Assembly: GCF_024346955.1 (NCBI RefSeq)
Contig: NZ_AP024884.1
Location: forward strand, 992,001-1,056,000
DNA length: 64,000 nt
Direction of reading: 5' to 3'
DNA from: Vibrio mangrovi
Lineage (GTDB): Bacteria > Pseudomonadota > Gammaproteobacteria > Enterobacterales > Vibrionaceae
In this document: in pieces, positions 1 to 10,209 of the stretch
Layout: the number at the start of each line of letters is the position of its first letter
Position numbering within the stretch: the stretch's first letter is position 1
Position numbers and translations under genes: made by a program
The notes under the pieces: model-generated
What the model saw: the letters and a program-made list of their open reading frames with translations, nothing else
The model's database searches: none
What the model was told of the DNA's origin: nothing

Positions 1-606
1 ATGGAGTCACTCGTCAGCTTCGGTGTTGTAATAACCCCTCACGATTGCGAACAGATGACAATGGGGAAGCGTATTGATGAAATAGCGCGTACTTGGTGTG
101 AGGCCTATACACTGCCTGTTTCAGCGCAGCAGTTGCAAACCATGATTCTGACCCAGTTGTGCCATCTCATTTCCACCACAGGTGAGGCGATGCCCGGGGT
201 TTACGAAGCTCTGGACTATTTTGCCAGCCAAGGATTAAAGATTGCGTTGGCAACATCTTCTAACCATGTGGTGATCAAGGCAGTTTTTGATCGTCTCCAG
301 TTGTGGAATAAATTCAGTGTTGTCTGTAGCGCTGAAGATGAAGTGCATGGCAAACCTCATCCGGATGTCTATCTAACGGTGGCTGGTAAATTACAACTTG
401 CTGTCACTGAATGTTTAGTGATTGAAGACAGCTTTACTGATCTGACTGCGGCCAAAAGAGCGAACATGACCACTTATTTAGTTTCTCCATATAGTGAACA
501 AAGCAAATTTTCTATTGCAGATAAACGCTTCGTCAATTTAGATTGTGTTGTACAAAGCTATGAAAAACTAGTCTCTCAATCGAATCTTTCAGATTCTCTG
601 CAATAA
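1..606 (+). CDS. HAD-superfamily sugar-phosphate phosphatase, 5'-truncated by the window
   Basis: The protein resembles beta-phosphoglucomutase-like HAD phosphatases of the YniC/HxpB type, which dephosphorylate sugar phosphates in the cytoplasm. The visible part carries motif II (ATSSN, about residue 84), the motif III lysine in GKPHPDVYL (about 117) and the motif IV acidic pair in VIEDSFTD (about 140). The N-terminal DxD nucleophile motif is missing because the gene begins before the window. The ATG at base 1 is therefore only an internal Met, not the start. It ends with TAA shortly before a decayed alcohol dehydrogenase fragment on the other strand. Family assignment is fairly sure; the exact substrate is not. 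Confidence 0.8.
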   Translation: MESLVSFGVVITPHDCEQMTMGKRIDEIARTWCEAYTLPVSAQQLQTMILTQLCHLISTTGEAMPGVYEALDYFASQGLKIALATSSNHVVIKAVFDRLQLWNKFSVVCSAEDEVHGKPHPDVYLTVAGKLQLAVTECLVIEDSFTDLTAAKRANMTTYLVSPYSEQSKFSIADKRFVNLDCVVQSYEKLVSQSNLSDSLQ

Positions 607-660
607 TATAAAATTTTGCTCTGCCGATTATGCTATGGGTAAAAGCCCCCACTTCCCTAG

Positions 661-872
661 CCCGCTAACAGTAAAATACTCCAGAGCCAGCCTTAGTATT
701 TCTGCAGCATCGTGCGGCGTGATATATTTGTGCTCCCCGATGGCAAGCAAGCCGTGTTCGGTGAGTTTCTCCTGCACTGCCGAAATATCTTTCTACTCAG
801 ATTCCGGTAATATTGAACGCGGTGAGCATACTGCAATAGTTCGTCTTTTCTCTGCTCTTTTGGTAACGCAAC
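661..872 (-). pseudogene. Decayed 3' end of a yqhD-like alcohol dehydrogenase
   Basis: Read on the minus strand, this segment matches the 3' end of the intact yqhD gene at 13025-14182. The shared protein ending runs KLTEHGLLAIGEH then TPHDAAEILRLAL. The copy has lost about 80 bp internally near 800, its original stop has changed so that the frame reads on to a later TAG, and nothing upstream of about 872 is recognisable. The homology reaches slightly past the yqhD stop codon, so the duplicated unit included flanking DNA. It is the far boundary of the block lying between the two copies. It is not expected to be expressed. Confidence 0.75.
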
Positions 873-1125
873 GTCTTTTGAAATCGGTTAAAAACGTTAT
901 CAACCTCCGGCATACGGGATTCTGAGTCCTTCCGTATTTCACATCCCATTACATTTAATTTGATGATTTCTGCGAGGTAGTTCTACTTAATTCAATATGA
1001 ATCCGACTGAATATTGATTTCAATCATCATGTGAGCCGAAAAATCCAGTCTTAAAAATGAATTATCTATAATTAACACAATAATGACAAATAATGCTCAT
1101 TGGTGTTTTGTATGGAGTTGCTGTA

Positions 1126-3417
1126 ATGAAACATGTCAGTTTGCTTGTCCGTTTTAGCGTTACAGGTTTTATTTCTATTATATTGATCTGTTTTTTGTTT
1201 CTCTGGGGAACAATACGTCTGGCTCAGCAGCTATCTGACGATTTCATTTCTGGAGAAATGGTGGGATTAGAGCAACAGTTTAACGCCCAGATCGACTCAA
1301 TGCTGGCTCAAAGCAAATTAGCTGTAGACACGATAGCTGCGTTACCAGAGGTACAGCAAGCCGTTGCCCTGCATGATAAAAATGCGCTTTCCCGGTTATT
1401 TGATGCTCAATGGCCGGATATCCGGGCCGCAGGGGTACGTCAGTTTCAGTTTCATCTTCCACCGGCATACTCTCTTTACCGGGTACATAAGCCTGAAAAA
1501 AGTGGTGACGACTTGTCGTCTTTTCGTCATACCGTCGTTGACGTCAATACATTACATCAATCCGTTGCCGGCATTGAAGAAGGTGTCGCGGGGATTGGCT
1601 TGCGTTATGTGAGACCCGTCAGCTTTGAAGGGCAACATGTCGGTAGTGTTGAGTTCGGTATGTCTTTGAACCGGGATACTTTTGCTGATCTGTTAAGTGA
1701 TAAGTTACTTGATTTGACCATTCGTGTTCATCACTCCGGCGAACTTAAAACAGTGATACAACCACAGTCAGGCGATGTGTTTTCTCTGAAACAGGAACAA
1801 TATCAGCAGGTACTTTCCGGTAACACCCTGAATATAAACATGAGTCTGCATGAACATAGTATGGTTGTCCGGGCTTTTCCGCTGAAAGATTATTCCGGCA
1901 GAATCATCGGTATTGTGGAGATAAGCCATGATATATCTCCATTGCAGGCAGTCATTTGGTCAGATGTAAAAATGTTGATGCTGTATGGATTGCTGAGCGC
2001 ATTGGTAGTTGCTTTAGGGCTGGTCTGGATGACCCGGCATTCGATCAAACCGGTTCAGCAGATCATTACAGCAATCGATCAAATGGTTGAAGGCCAGCAA
2101 GGGCTGGGAGCCAGATTAGAACAGAGCGGTCCTCAGGAAATAAACCAGCTGACGCAGGGTTTCAACCGCTTCTGTGATAAATTACAGTCAACCTTTGAGC
2201 AGATGTCAGACTCGGTGAATCATATGGCCATGCAATCTGAGCATTTGTCTAAAGAGTCGGTCATGAGCGATAAGGGGATGAAAGATCAGAAAGAAGAAAT
2301 CATTCATATTTCTACAGCGATGACTGAAATGACAGCCACGGTTCACGAAGTGGCGCAAAGTATTGTGCAGGCAGCGGAAGCTGCATCTCATGCTAATGAT
2401 AAAGCACAGTCAGGCAGAGAAGTACTGCAACTGGCCATTGAACAGATGCTCCATCTGGCAGAGTCGATTCAGCAGACCGGAACATTGAGTATGCAGGTTC
2501 ATGAAGCAACAACTGCGATTGCCTCCATTCTGGAAGTGATTCAGGGAATCTCAGAACAAACCAACCTACTGGCATTGAATGCGGCGATTGAAGCGGCTCG
2601 TGCCGGTGATCAGGGCCGGGGATTTGCCGTCGTAGCGAATGAAGTCAGAGATCTGGCCCAGAAAACACAGGGTTCAACCGAAGAAATCAGACAAAAAATC
2701 GCAATGTTGAAAAACAGTGTCAATGAAACCGTTACTGTCATTAAATCCAGTCAGGAACAGGCGCAGAAAAGTGTGGACGATATTCAGAGTACGGGGGAAG
2801 TCATCCGCGATATGGAACAGTCTGTCAGCCAGATACACGATATGAACACACATATCGCGACAGCTTCAGAACAGCAGGCCCATGTTTCTGATGAAATCAA
2901 TGCCAATGTAAGCAATATCCATGAGTTATCGGAGGTAACCGCCGAGTCTTCTCTTCGTACGGCGAAACTGGCAGCTCAGATTGCCAGAGATATTGAAATA
3001 CTGAGTTCAGAATGTGCCACGTTTGCCGGAGATTCGGACTTGCAGAAACTGAAACAGGCAAAAACGTCTCATTTAGCGTGGAAAACCAAAATTCGCAGCT
3101 ACTTAGCCGGGTTAACTCAAATGAGTCAACAAGAAGCGGTTTCCCATAAAGAATGTCGTTTTGGCTGTTGGTATGAATCCGCCGGTCGTCAGAAATTCAG
3201 CCATATTCCGGCTTCCAGTGCAATTGATCAGCCCCACATGGAACTACATCGCACCATTCAGGAAATCATTCATGCCAAAGAGAACGGAAACCTGCAACAG
3301 GCTGAAAATCTGTATAAAGATATCGAGAAACATTCAGCTCGGGTAGTTTCTCTCCTCGATGAAATCATTCATCACGTAGAGTCTCAGGAATCATCCCGGC
3401 ATCACCTGTCCGGTTAA
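1126..3417 (+). CDS. Methyl-accepting chemotaxis protein with C-terminal zinc-binding CZB domain
   Basis: This is a membrane chemoreceptor that signals to CheA/CheW. From the N-terminus it has a transmembrane helix (about 8-32), a large periplasmic Cache-like sensor, a second helix (about 285-308, rich in Leu/Val/Ala), a HAMP domain, and a long coiled-coil signalling domain. The conserved hairpin tip is ISEQTNLLALNAAIEAARAG followed by GRGFAVVANEVR (about 475-510). The last 110 residues match the CZB fold, with HLAWK, HKECRFGCWY and HMELH supplying the typical His/Cys zinc ligands. CZB domains sense zinc and zinc-linked oxidants and are common in c-di-GMP and chemotaxis proteins. The ATG at 1126 is chosen because GGAG lies about 9 bases before it; an upstream ATG at 1093 lacks such a site. 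It converges on a c-di-GMP operon. Confidence 0.9.
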   Translation: MKHVSLLVRFSVTGFISIILICFLFLWGTIRLAQQLSDDFISGEMVGLEQQFNAQIDSMLAQSKLAVDTIAALPEVQQAVALHDKNALSRLFDAQWPDIRAAGVRQFQFHLPPAYSLYRVHKPEKSGDDLSSFRHTVVDVNTLHQSVAGIEEGVAGIGLRYVRPVSFEGQHVGSVEFGMSLNRDTFADLLSDKLLDLTIRVHHSGELKTVIQPQSGDVFSLKQEQYQQVLSGNTLNINMSLHEHSMVVRAFPLKDYSGRIIGIVEISHDISPLQAVIWSDVKMLMLYGLLSALVVALGLVWMTRHSIKPVQQIITAIDQMVEGQQGLGARLEQSGPQEINQLTQGFNRFCDKLQSTFEQMSDSVNHMAMQSEHLSKESVMSDKGMKDQKEEIIHISTAMTEMTATVHEVAQSIVQAAEAASHANDKAQSGREVLQLAIEQMLHLAESIQQTGTLSMQVHEATTAIASILEVIQGISEQTNLLALNAAIEAARAGDQGRGFAVVANEVRDLAQKTQGSTEEIRQKIAMLKNSVNETVTVIKSSQEQAQKSVDDIQSTGEVIRDMEQSVSQIHDMNTHIATASEQQAHVSDEINANVSNIHELSEVTAESSLRTAKLAAQIARDIEILSSECATFAGDSDLQKLKQAKTSHLAWKTKIRSYLAGLTQMSQQEAVSHKECRFGCWYESAGRQKFSHIPASSAIDQPHMELHRTIQEIIHAKENGNLQQAENLYKDIEKHSARVVSLLDEIIHHVESQESSRHHLSG

Positions 3418-3458
3418 AAAATGATTCACAGTCTGATGTTCAGATAGTTTATGAGCGC

Positions 3459-4430
3459 TCACCCTGGCTGCTGCCCGGAAGCATTAGAGTACAATATTGG
3501 AAGGTGCTTAAATGTCGCCTGATTACGTCCATTATCCTTTGATATATAAAGAGCTTCGTCGGCAGTCTGTACCAAGTCTATTGCCGTAATTCTGTTGAAA
3601 TCACACTGCTCCGGCCACATCGTTGTATATCCGGCAGAAACCGTAATAAAACGGTGTGTAGCATCAGGTGCATGATTAATTTCTAATACTTCAATCTTTT
3701 TCATTAACTCGGTAAAAACCATGATAGCACCATGATCATCGGTATCCGGCAGAATTAAACTGAATTCTTCACCACCATATCGTGCCGCCAAATCGGTAGG
3801 TCGTTTAGCAACTGTACTTAACGTTAGTCCGATACTCCGGATACATTTATCCCCCGAGATATGACCATAGTAGTCGTTGAATTTTTTAAACTCATCAATA
3901 TCAATCATCATGATGGTTAAAGGTTCCTGCTGCCGCCTTGCCCGTTTGAATTCCAGCTCCAGTTGTTCATCAAAAGTTCGTCGGTTTGCTAAACTGGACA
4001 GACTGTCGGTATGTGCTAATTCATCTAGCTGGAGCATCGCCCGGTGATAAGCCAGATGAGTCTGAACCCTCGCAGCCACAACCCTTGGTTTCAAAGGTTT
4101 AACGATGTAGTCTGATGCGCCTGCGTCAAATACCTTTTCTTCGAAACCGATCTCAACTCGGCTGGTGATAAAGAGTACCGGAATGTCACAGGTTTCCGGG
4201 TTCTCTTTGAGTTTGTTGCATACATTCAGCCCATTCATATCCGGTAATTCTACATCAAGTAAAATAAGCTCAGGCTTTGTCTCTTCAATCAGCAGAAATG
4301 CCTGAGCGGCATCAGATGCAAAACGAATTCTGCCGATATGACAAAGCACTTTATGCAGCGCCATCACGACTGTACTGTCATCATCTATAATCAGAATATT
4401 AGGTAATTCCCCTTCTGTGGATTTATTCAT
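3459..4430 (-). CDS. Response regulator-diguanylate cyclase (REC-GGDEF)
   Basis: The protein makes cyclic di-GMP from two GTP under control of a phosphorelay. Residues about 10-125 form a receiver domain with the acidic pair in IIDDDS, the phosphoacceptor Asp in LILLDVELPDMNG and the Lys in VKPLKP. Residues about 140-305 form a GGDEF domain with an intact catalytic GGEEF motif (RYGGEEFSLILP) and the preceding MIDIDEFKKFND segment. The start overlaps the stop of the large hybrid kinase by four bases (ATGA), so the two are translationally coupled and this is probably the cyclase output of that kinase. It is the last gene of the minus-strand operon. Confidence 0.92.
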   Translation of the reverse strand: MNKSTEGELPNILIIDDDSTVVMALHKVLCHIGRIRFASDAAQAFLLIEETKPELILLDVELPDMNGLNVCNKLKENPETCDIPVLFITSRVEIGFEEKVFDAGASDYIVKPLKPRVVAARVQTHLAYHRAMLQLDELAHTDSLSSLANRRTFDEQLELEFKRARRQQEPLTIMMIDIDEFKKFNDYYGHISGDKCIRSIGLTLSTVAKRPTDLAARYGGEEFSLILPDTDDHGAIMVFTELMKKIEVLEINHAPDATHRFITVSAGYTTMWPEQCDFNRITAIDLVQTADEALYISKDNGRNQATFKHLPILYSNASGQQPG

Positions 4431-7400
4431 GATGGTTTTCCTGATTTTTCGCTTAGTTTCTCAATCAATACCGTTGCCTGTTTAAAATCCAATCGCTCTA
4501 ACGAGTCAGCCAAAGCCTGAAAATCAGCACTTCCCATAGCAGAAAATAACCCTTCTCTGTTGGCTTCGACCAATTCAAGTACACTCAAGTCCTGATCTGT
4601 GAGTAGCTCTAATAAATGCTGAAGCGTCTCAGGAGAAACCTGTTCATCTGACTTCACTGCCATTTGAGATAATGATGACAGGGTGGCTTCATCCCAGGCA
4701 GCCAGAGCTTCTTCACTTGCAGCAGATAATCGCCGTAACTCTACTGAGAGTTCTCCCAAAACCAGACCGGCAGATGAATTTGGCTGACGTAGTATGTTTT
4801 CTGCATCTGATGCCAGCACGTAAATTTTTTCAGAACCAACCATACCCGCAGTGCTGCGTAGCTTGTGGATCTGAGCTGCGAGCGCAAAACGTAACTCATC
4901 CATATCGGCATTATCAACTGTTGATAAATCGTCATTGATGAGATTACGGTTATCTTCAAGCAGATGTTTCAGTGTCGTATAAAACAAATCTTTATTTCCC
5001 GACAAAAGCTCTTTTGACCGTTCGCTATCGAGTCCTTCAATTTGGGGCCAGTTCCCGGAATCAGAAGTCCGAGAGAAAATTTCTTCAATATTAATTTCTA
5101 CGCCCCTGTACTGAGTAATGTGGGAGCGTAATACATTGATTAGTTTTGAAGGGCTAATCGGCTTAGTCAGAAAATCATTCATACCGGCTGCGAATGCCCG
5201 GTTACGTTCCTCAACTAATGCCCCCGCCGTCAACGCAATAACAGGCAATGAAGTCTCCTGTAGTGTCTGCCGGATGTAGCGCGTCGCATCTAACCCGTCC
5301 ATTCCCGGCATTTGGACATCCATCAGTACAGCATCGTATTTATCTGGTGATTTTTCCAGTTTCTCGAGAGCATCTTTAGCATTGTCAGCGATCTCAGGAA
5401 TTGCACCCTGTTGCATCAGCATATGTTCTGCAACCTCAAGATTTATTGCATTGTCATCCACAACCAGCACATGAACACCCGGTAACCATTTGGCCTTAAT
5501 CGTAGTCGTGAAAGTTGACTGCAAAACTTTATCAGCGATACCTGTATGGCGGCTTACAACTTCATTGACCGAGTTAAACATCGAAGACGCGTTCACAGGT
5601 TTTTGCATAAAATCGTTGATCAGATTTTTGGAATCAAATGCTTTAATCCGTTGATGATCATAGGCTGAAACCATCAATATGGCCGGCACTTCATCCGGTC
5701 CGATTGTCTGAGTAATCTTATCAACCGCAGCCAGTCCATCCATATTCGGCATTTGCCAATCCACAATTAAGGCATCGGGCAGACGTAAAGCTTGATCTCG
5801 ACGTGAGACGATGGTTTCAACCAAAGCAGTACCATCATTGACAACTTCTGTACGCCACCCTAAAGAACGGGTAATCGACTGAAGATATTCCGAGTCTTCA
5901 GGATCATCTTCCGCAATAAGCACATATAAGGTTTGTTGCTTATACTGCCCCTGAATTTCCAGTTCCCGCTCTGAGACCTCCAGAAACGGAATTTCAACCC
6001 AGAAGGTACTGCCATGGCCTTCGCTACTTTCAACGCCAACTTTACCTGACATCAGATCAACAAGGTTTTTGACTATAGAAAGTCCCAGCCCTGTTCCGCC
6101 AAATAATCGGGTTGTGCTGATATCGGCCTGAGAAAACGGTTGGAATAAGTGATTCTGAACCTCTTCGGAAATACCAATACCGGTATCAGTCACTACAAAT
6201 CGTAAAGTCGTTCGGGTATGGATACTTTCAAGTTCCTGCTCTTGCTGACCAATGACTTCGGCCTGAAGTTCAATTTTACCCAGATTGGTAAATTTCAATG
6301 CATTGTTGAGCAAGTTCATCAGAATCTGACGCAGGCGGACTGCGTCGGCCTCTATCCACTGTGGTAGTTGAGGATCCAGCGTCAAAGTAAAACTGATATT
6401 TTTAGCTTCGGCCTGAATCGAGAAAATATTACCGATTTCGTCTATAAATTCCCGTAAATTCAGAGGTAGCATCTCCAGAGACATTTCGTTTGCTTCGATT
6501 TTCGATAAGTCAAGAACATCATTGACGATTCCAAGCAGAGATTTACCCGATAAATTGATCTTTTCAACCAGCCGACGCTGTGATTCAGTCAATTGTTCCT
6601 CATCGGACAAAAGATGAGTAATGCCAATAATTGCATTCAGTGGTGTTCTGATTTCATGGCTGGTATTCGCTAAAAAGGCACTTTTTGCCTGTGTAGCACG
6701 CTCAGCTTCGTGCAAGGCATTTTTCAGTTTTTGTTCAAAGTCTATACGTTCAGTAATGTCACGAATAACGACTGATACTAAAACTTCATTCTCCATAGAA
6801 ACTGAATTTAAACTGACCTCTATCGGAAACTCTCGACCATGCGCATCAACGGCAAACAGTGGCAAATTTTTCCCCATACGACGCTTGTGCGGATTTTTGA
6901 GAAATGTTCTGACATGAGAGGCGTGCAACGTTCTCAGGTTGTACGGAATTAACCGTTCGATCGTATGATTTTCCAGATCACAACGATCATAACCAAATAT
7001 TTTTTCGGCTTCCTCATTTACCATTTTAATGTAGCTATTTGAGTCAACAATTAATGTCGCCTCGGGAGAAGATTCAAGTAACGCTTTGAAACGGGCAAGT
7101 TCTTGTTCTTGCCAGGACTGAATCTGGGTATTCCATTCATTTTTTCGGGAGGTTAACTCACTTAACCATAACCAGTATTGGATTACAGCACCGATGATGC
7201 TCAGGGAAACAATAGTTATACCAACCATCACAATTTGCCCGAATATACCGATCACCGACGGCGTTTGTTGCATCGTGCTATGAATGGTTAATATCCGGGA
7301 ATCACTCAGCGGATACACCCATTGCTTTTCCCAAACGGTGCCCTGATCGCCAATTAAGCTTTGAATATTCTCTGCACCAAAAGAAAACCAGCCACCCGAC

Positions 7401-9229
7401 TGAAAACTATCCTCCCAGCGAAAAGAACCGCCACGATCAAAAGCAAAACTCTGATGCGAACTGGGATGATATAGATATTCATCCTCCGTATTTGTAATAA
7501 ACAACCTGATATTCTGATTTGTCGCCGCGGTGAGCAATTGCAGCATGTGAGTCGCATCAACATTAATGATCACAATACCGAAGGGAAGCCCGTTATCAGA
7601 AAAAACCGGAGTCGCAATACGCCACATGGGACGTTCGGGATATTCGACAACGCCATACTCGCGGTTCAGATTAATGTCTGAGACATAAACACCAGACTCA
7701 CCGACCTGAAGACTCTTCTGTATGTAAGGCTCGCGACTTTTATCCTGAAGGTTATTACCATAAACTTTTATCAGTTCTTGATTATTACGCTGTACTTTTA
7801 CCCGCTCCGACCAGCCAGATTCAGCCGTGAGCAATCTCACCTGATAAACATCCGGAGAGGTCAGCATATAAGCCTGAAAAATATCGTAAAGTCTCTCTTG
7901 CCATTGTGCTATATCGTCCAGATCATTGGGAGTAACCTTAGTCTGCATATCTGCTAACATTCTGACCGGAGATGTACTGGCAAGGAAAAGTACATCTCGG
8001 CTGAGTTGTTTCACTTTAAGGTCGAGAACAGATAACGCAGCATCACCACTACGATTGATCTGGTTGATTACTTCTGTACGTCCATGATCAACGATAACCC
8101 ATACAGCAGCAGAGTATATCAACAACATAGCGGTAATAATGACTGGCCAGGTCCGTTTGACTAATCCACTATGTAAAAACAAAAAAATACTCTGAAGACC
8201 TCCGGGAATATCCTGCGAAATATCGGACTCACGATCAACTTTCATACGTAATATGTTCAGAACAAATACCACTAAAAACGTTAAGCTCAATCCGATAAAA
8301 ATGGTCTGGCGGATATCCCAATGGTGGTATTGATATGCCAGCTCATTGGGGATGATTTCCAGTTTCCAGTACTGCCCTAAAACATAAATTTCGCGGGTGA
8401 TTCTGTCTTGAGGGTAGTATTTAACGTTTCCTTCACTGGTTCTGAAAAATGGTTGTTCTTCAAGCCGATTACTTAATAAAAGCTGAGCCTGATCCATGAC
8501 ATTATTCAGATCCGACAGAACATCATCGACGACCAAAGGTGCATAAGACCAGCCTAATACATGCTGCTCGCGCTGCTCCGGTGTATTCAACTCGGCCTGA
8601 CTGTCATAAACCGGGAGCAGGATAAGCAGTCCACGCCGCGTTTTTTTGTTTTTCTGGACGAGGGTGATAGGCGCGGTTAAATAAGGTTTATTCTCACGAG
8701 CGGCAGCCAGCGCAGCAGCACGACGATTGGCTTCAGAACCGATATCCAGCCCTACAGCCTGTATGTTGGGCTGTACCGGATAAATATATTGAATAATAAA
8801 GCGATCACCATCATGAGGTGTTAAGGTTCTGATTGAGAAGCCAGGAGCACTGTCACGCCTTGCCGATTCAATAAAACTGGCCTCTTCCATCATAGGAACA
8901 CGTCTGATAAAACCAAACCCCAGCGCACCGGGAAACTCTGTCTGCAACTCCCGGCTATTGATGTAGCTCTCGAATTTATCCCGTGTAATATCATTCACAC
9001 CAGCCGCAATTATCGCCCCACGTGTTCCCCTGAGCCCATATTCGAAACGGCGAAAATGTGCTTCGATAAGCGCTTCAGATTTATTCGCCAGTGACTGGAT
9101 ATGAAGCTTGTCATCATGTTGATTCTGATAGTGAAACACGATAGAAATCAACGTCGTCAGAAGGATCCCTAAAAAAAGTGGGCTCCACCAGATCAATGAA
9201 TAAACTTTATTGAAAATCGTATTTCTCAT
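4427..9229 (-). CDS. Large hybrid sensor histidine kinase (CHASE, Cache, PAS, HisKA, HATPase, two REC, HPt)
   Basis: This roughly 1600-residue inner-membrane kinase carries two periplasmic sensors in one chain. A transmembrane helix (about 12-33) precedes a CHASE-type domain. Two further helices (about 305-328 and 360-380) precede a Cache-like domain (about 380-650), followed by another helix. The cytoplasmic part has a PAS domain (about 715-830), a HisKA domain with the phosphoacceptor in SHEIRTPLN (His near 858), a HATPase domain with DTGIGI and GGTGLGLSI, two receiver domains with Asp near 1158 (VDWQMPNMDG) and 1303 (MDVQMPGMDG), and a C-terminal HPt domain with HKLRSTAGM (His near 1454). 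All phosphorelay residues appear intact. It overlaps both neighbours by four bases, placing it in the middle of a c-di-GMP operon. Confidence 0.93.
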   Translation of the reverse strand: MRNTIFNKVYSLIWWSPLFLGILLTTLISIVFHYQNQHDDKLHIQSLANKSEALIEAHFRRFEYGLRGTRGAIIAAGVNDITRDKFESYINSRELQTEFPGALGFGFIRRVPMMEEASFIESARRDSAPGFSIRTLTPHDGDRFIIQYIYPVQPNIQAVGLDIGSEANRRAAALAAARENKPYLTAPITLVQKNKKTRRGLLILLPVYDSQAELNTPEQREQHVLGWSYAPLVVDDVLSDLNNVMDQAQLLLSNRLEEQPFFRTSEGNVKYYPQDRITREIYVLGQYWKLEIIPNELAYQYHHWDIRQTIFIGLSLTFLVVFVLNILRMKVDRESDISQDIPGGLQSIFLFLHSGLVKRTWPVIITAMLLIYSAAVWVIVDHGRTEVINQINRSGDAALSVLDLKVKQLSRDVLFLASTSPVRMLADMQTKVTPNDLDDIAQWQERLYDIFQAYMLTSPDVYQVRLLTAESGWSERVKVQRNNQELIKVYGNNLQDKSREPYIQKSLQVGESGVYVSDINLNREYGVVEYPERPMWRIATPVFSDNGLPFGIVIINVDATHMLQLLTAATNQNIRLFITNTEDEYLYHPSSHQSFAFDRGGSFRWEDSFQSGGWFSFGAENIQSLIGDQGTVWEKQWVYPLSDSRILTIHSTMQQTPSVIGIFGQIVMVGITIVSLSIIGAVIQYWLWLSELTSRKNEWNTQIQSWQEQELARFKALLESSPEATLIVDSNSYIKMVNEEAEKIFGYDRCDLENHTIERLIPYNLRTLHASHVRTFLKNPHKRRMGKNLPLFAVDAHGREFPIEVSLNSVSMENEVLVSVVIRDITERIDFEQKLKNALHEAERATQAKSAFLANTSHEIRTPLNAIIGITHLLSDEEQLTESQRRLVEKINLSGKSLLGIVNDVLDLSKIEANEMSLEMLPLNLREFIDEIGNIFSIQAEAKNISFTLTLDPQLPQWIEADAVRLRQILMNLLNNALKFTNLGKIELQAEVIGQQEQELESIHTRTTLRFVVTDTGIGISEEVQNHLFQPFSQADISTTRLFGGTGLGLSIVKNLVDLMSGKVGVESSEGHGSTFWVEIPFLEVSERELEIQGQYKQQTLYVLIAEDDPEDSEYLQSITRSLGWRTEVVNDGTALVETIVSRRDQALRLPDALIVDWQMPNMDGLAAVDKITQTIGPDEVPAILMVSAYDHQRIKAFDSKNLINDFMQKPVNASSMFNSVNEVVSRHTGIADKVLQSTFTTTIKAKWLPGVHVLVVDDNAINLEVAEHMLMQQGAIPEIADNAKDALEKLEKSPDKYDAVLMDVQMPGMDGLDATRYIRQTLQETSLPVIALTAGALVEERNRAFAAGMNDFLTKPISPSKLINVLRSHITQYRGVEINIEEIFSRTSDSGNWPQIEGLDSERSKELLSGNKDLFYTTLKHLLEDNRNLINDDLSTVDNADMDELRFALAAQIHKLRSTAGMVGSEKIYVLASDAENILRQPNSSAGLVLGELSVELRRLSAASEEALAAWDEATLSSLSQMAVKSDEQVSPETLQHLLELLTDQDLSVLELVEANREGLFSAMGSADFQALADSLERLDFKQATVLIEKLSEKSGKPS

Positions 9230-10194
9230 AGCGGATAATTCTTCTGAATATCTTTCGCAGGAACCGGGCGAGAGAAGTAATAGCCTTGTAACAAGGATAC
9301 GCCAATATCTTTTAATCGCTGAGCTTGAAACCGGCTTTCGACACCTTCAGCAACAGACTGAAGACTCATGCCGATGGCTAACTGAGCAATCGTCTGTACC
9401 AGAGCTTCATCTGGATTTTCAGTCGAGATTTGATTTATAAATGCTTTGTCGATTTTGAGTACATCCACCGGTAATTCTTTAAGATAACTGAGACAAGAAT
9501 ATCCGGTACCAAAGTCATCAATCGAAATCGAAATACCAAGCTGTCTGAACTGCATCATATCCCGGATGATCTGTTGTAAATTTTGCAACATAAGACTTTC
9601 AGTGACCTCTAATTCAATCATTGATGGCTTCACACCATAGTGTTCAATAGCACTAAGAAGAAAGGGGACAAAATGAGGATCGAGAAACTGAACCGGAGAA
9701 ATATTCAGGCACAGGCGGATCGACAACTCGTTCTCATGCCATTCTTTCAACTGAGCCAATGCCAGATGGATCATCTGCTCTCCCAGAGGAATGATTAAGC
9801 GTGTTTCTTCGGCAAGTGAAATAAATTCGACAGGCGGAATCGTATTCCCTGCTTCATCCCGAATCCTCATTAGCGCTTCAACCGCCTCTACATCTCCGGT
9901 AAATGGGTTAACCATCGGCTGATAAAGCGCTATGACACGTTGGTGACTAATTGCATTTTTGATTTGAGCATAGTGCGCACGGCGGGAAAGACTTTTGGAC
10001 TCCATTTCTTCTGAATAAAAACAGATACCTTCATGATATGAATCGACTTTCGCTTTGTGCAATGCTGCATCGGCATGGAGTACCAGTGACTGAGAGTCAA
10101 TGGCATCTTCAGGGTATACACTTAGCCCGATACTTACAGAAAAGCCATTGATTTCAGGATGTAACTGGCCAAACTCTGCAATATTTTCTCTCAT
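9226..10194 (-). CDS. EAL-domain half of a split c-di-GMP phosphodiesterase
   Basis: The first 50 residues are the second half of a GGDEF domain (FSVSIGLSVYP, then HADAALHKAK). The rest is a complete EAL domain, which hydrolyses c-di-GMP to pGpG. The expected active-site segments are visible: EALMR, LNISPVQF, ELEVTESL, IDDFGTGYS, KIDKAFI and AEGVES. The frame is continuous with the gene upstream apart from one TAA codon at 10210-10212, and the five codons between stop and this ATG read as normal coding sequence. The original product was therefore one REC-PAS-GGDEF-EAL protein of about 690 residues. A separate EAL protein could still be made by reinitiation at the ATG 15 bases after the stop. 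It overlaps the kinase start by four bases. Confidence 0.85.
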   Translation of the reverse strand: MRENIAEFGQLHPEINGFSVSIGLSVYPEDAIDSQSLVLHADAALHKAKVDSYHEGICFYSEEMESKSLSRRAHYAQIKNAISHQRVIALYQPMVNPFTGDVEAVEALMRIRDEAGNTIPPVEFISLAEETRLIIPLGEQMIHLALAQLKEWHENELSIRLCLNISPVQFLDPHFVPFLLSAIEHYGVKPSMIELEVTESLMLQNLQQIIRDMMQFRQLGISISIDDFGTGYSCLSYLKELPVDVLKIDKAFINQISTENPDEALVQTIAQLAIGMSLQSVAEGVESRFQAQRLKDIGVSLLQGYYFSRPVPAKDIQKNYPL

Positions 10195-10209
10195 GGACAG
10201 AGCCAGATT

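Noticed and set aside
635..925. Plus-strand frame of 96 codons
   Set aside because: It is the antisense of the decayed yqhD 3' end; the real homology is on the minus strand.
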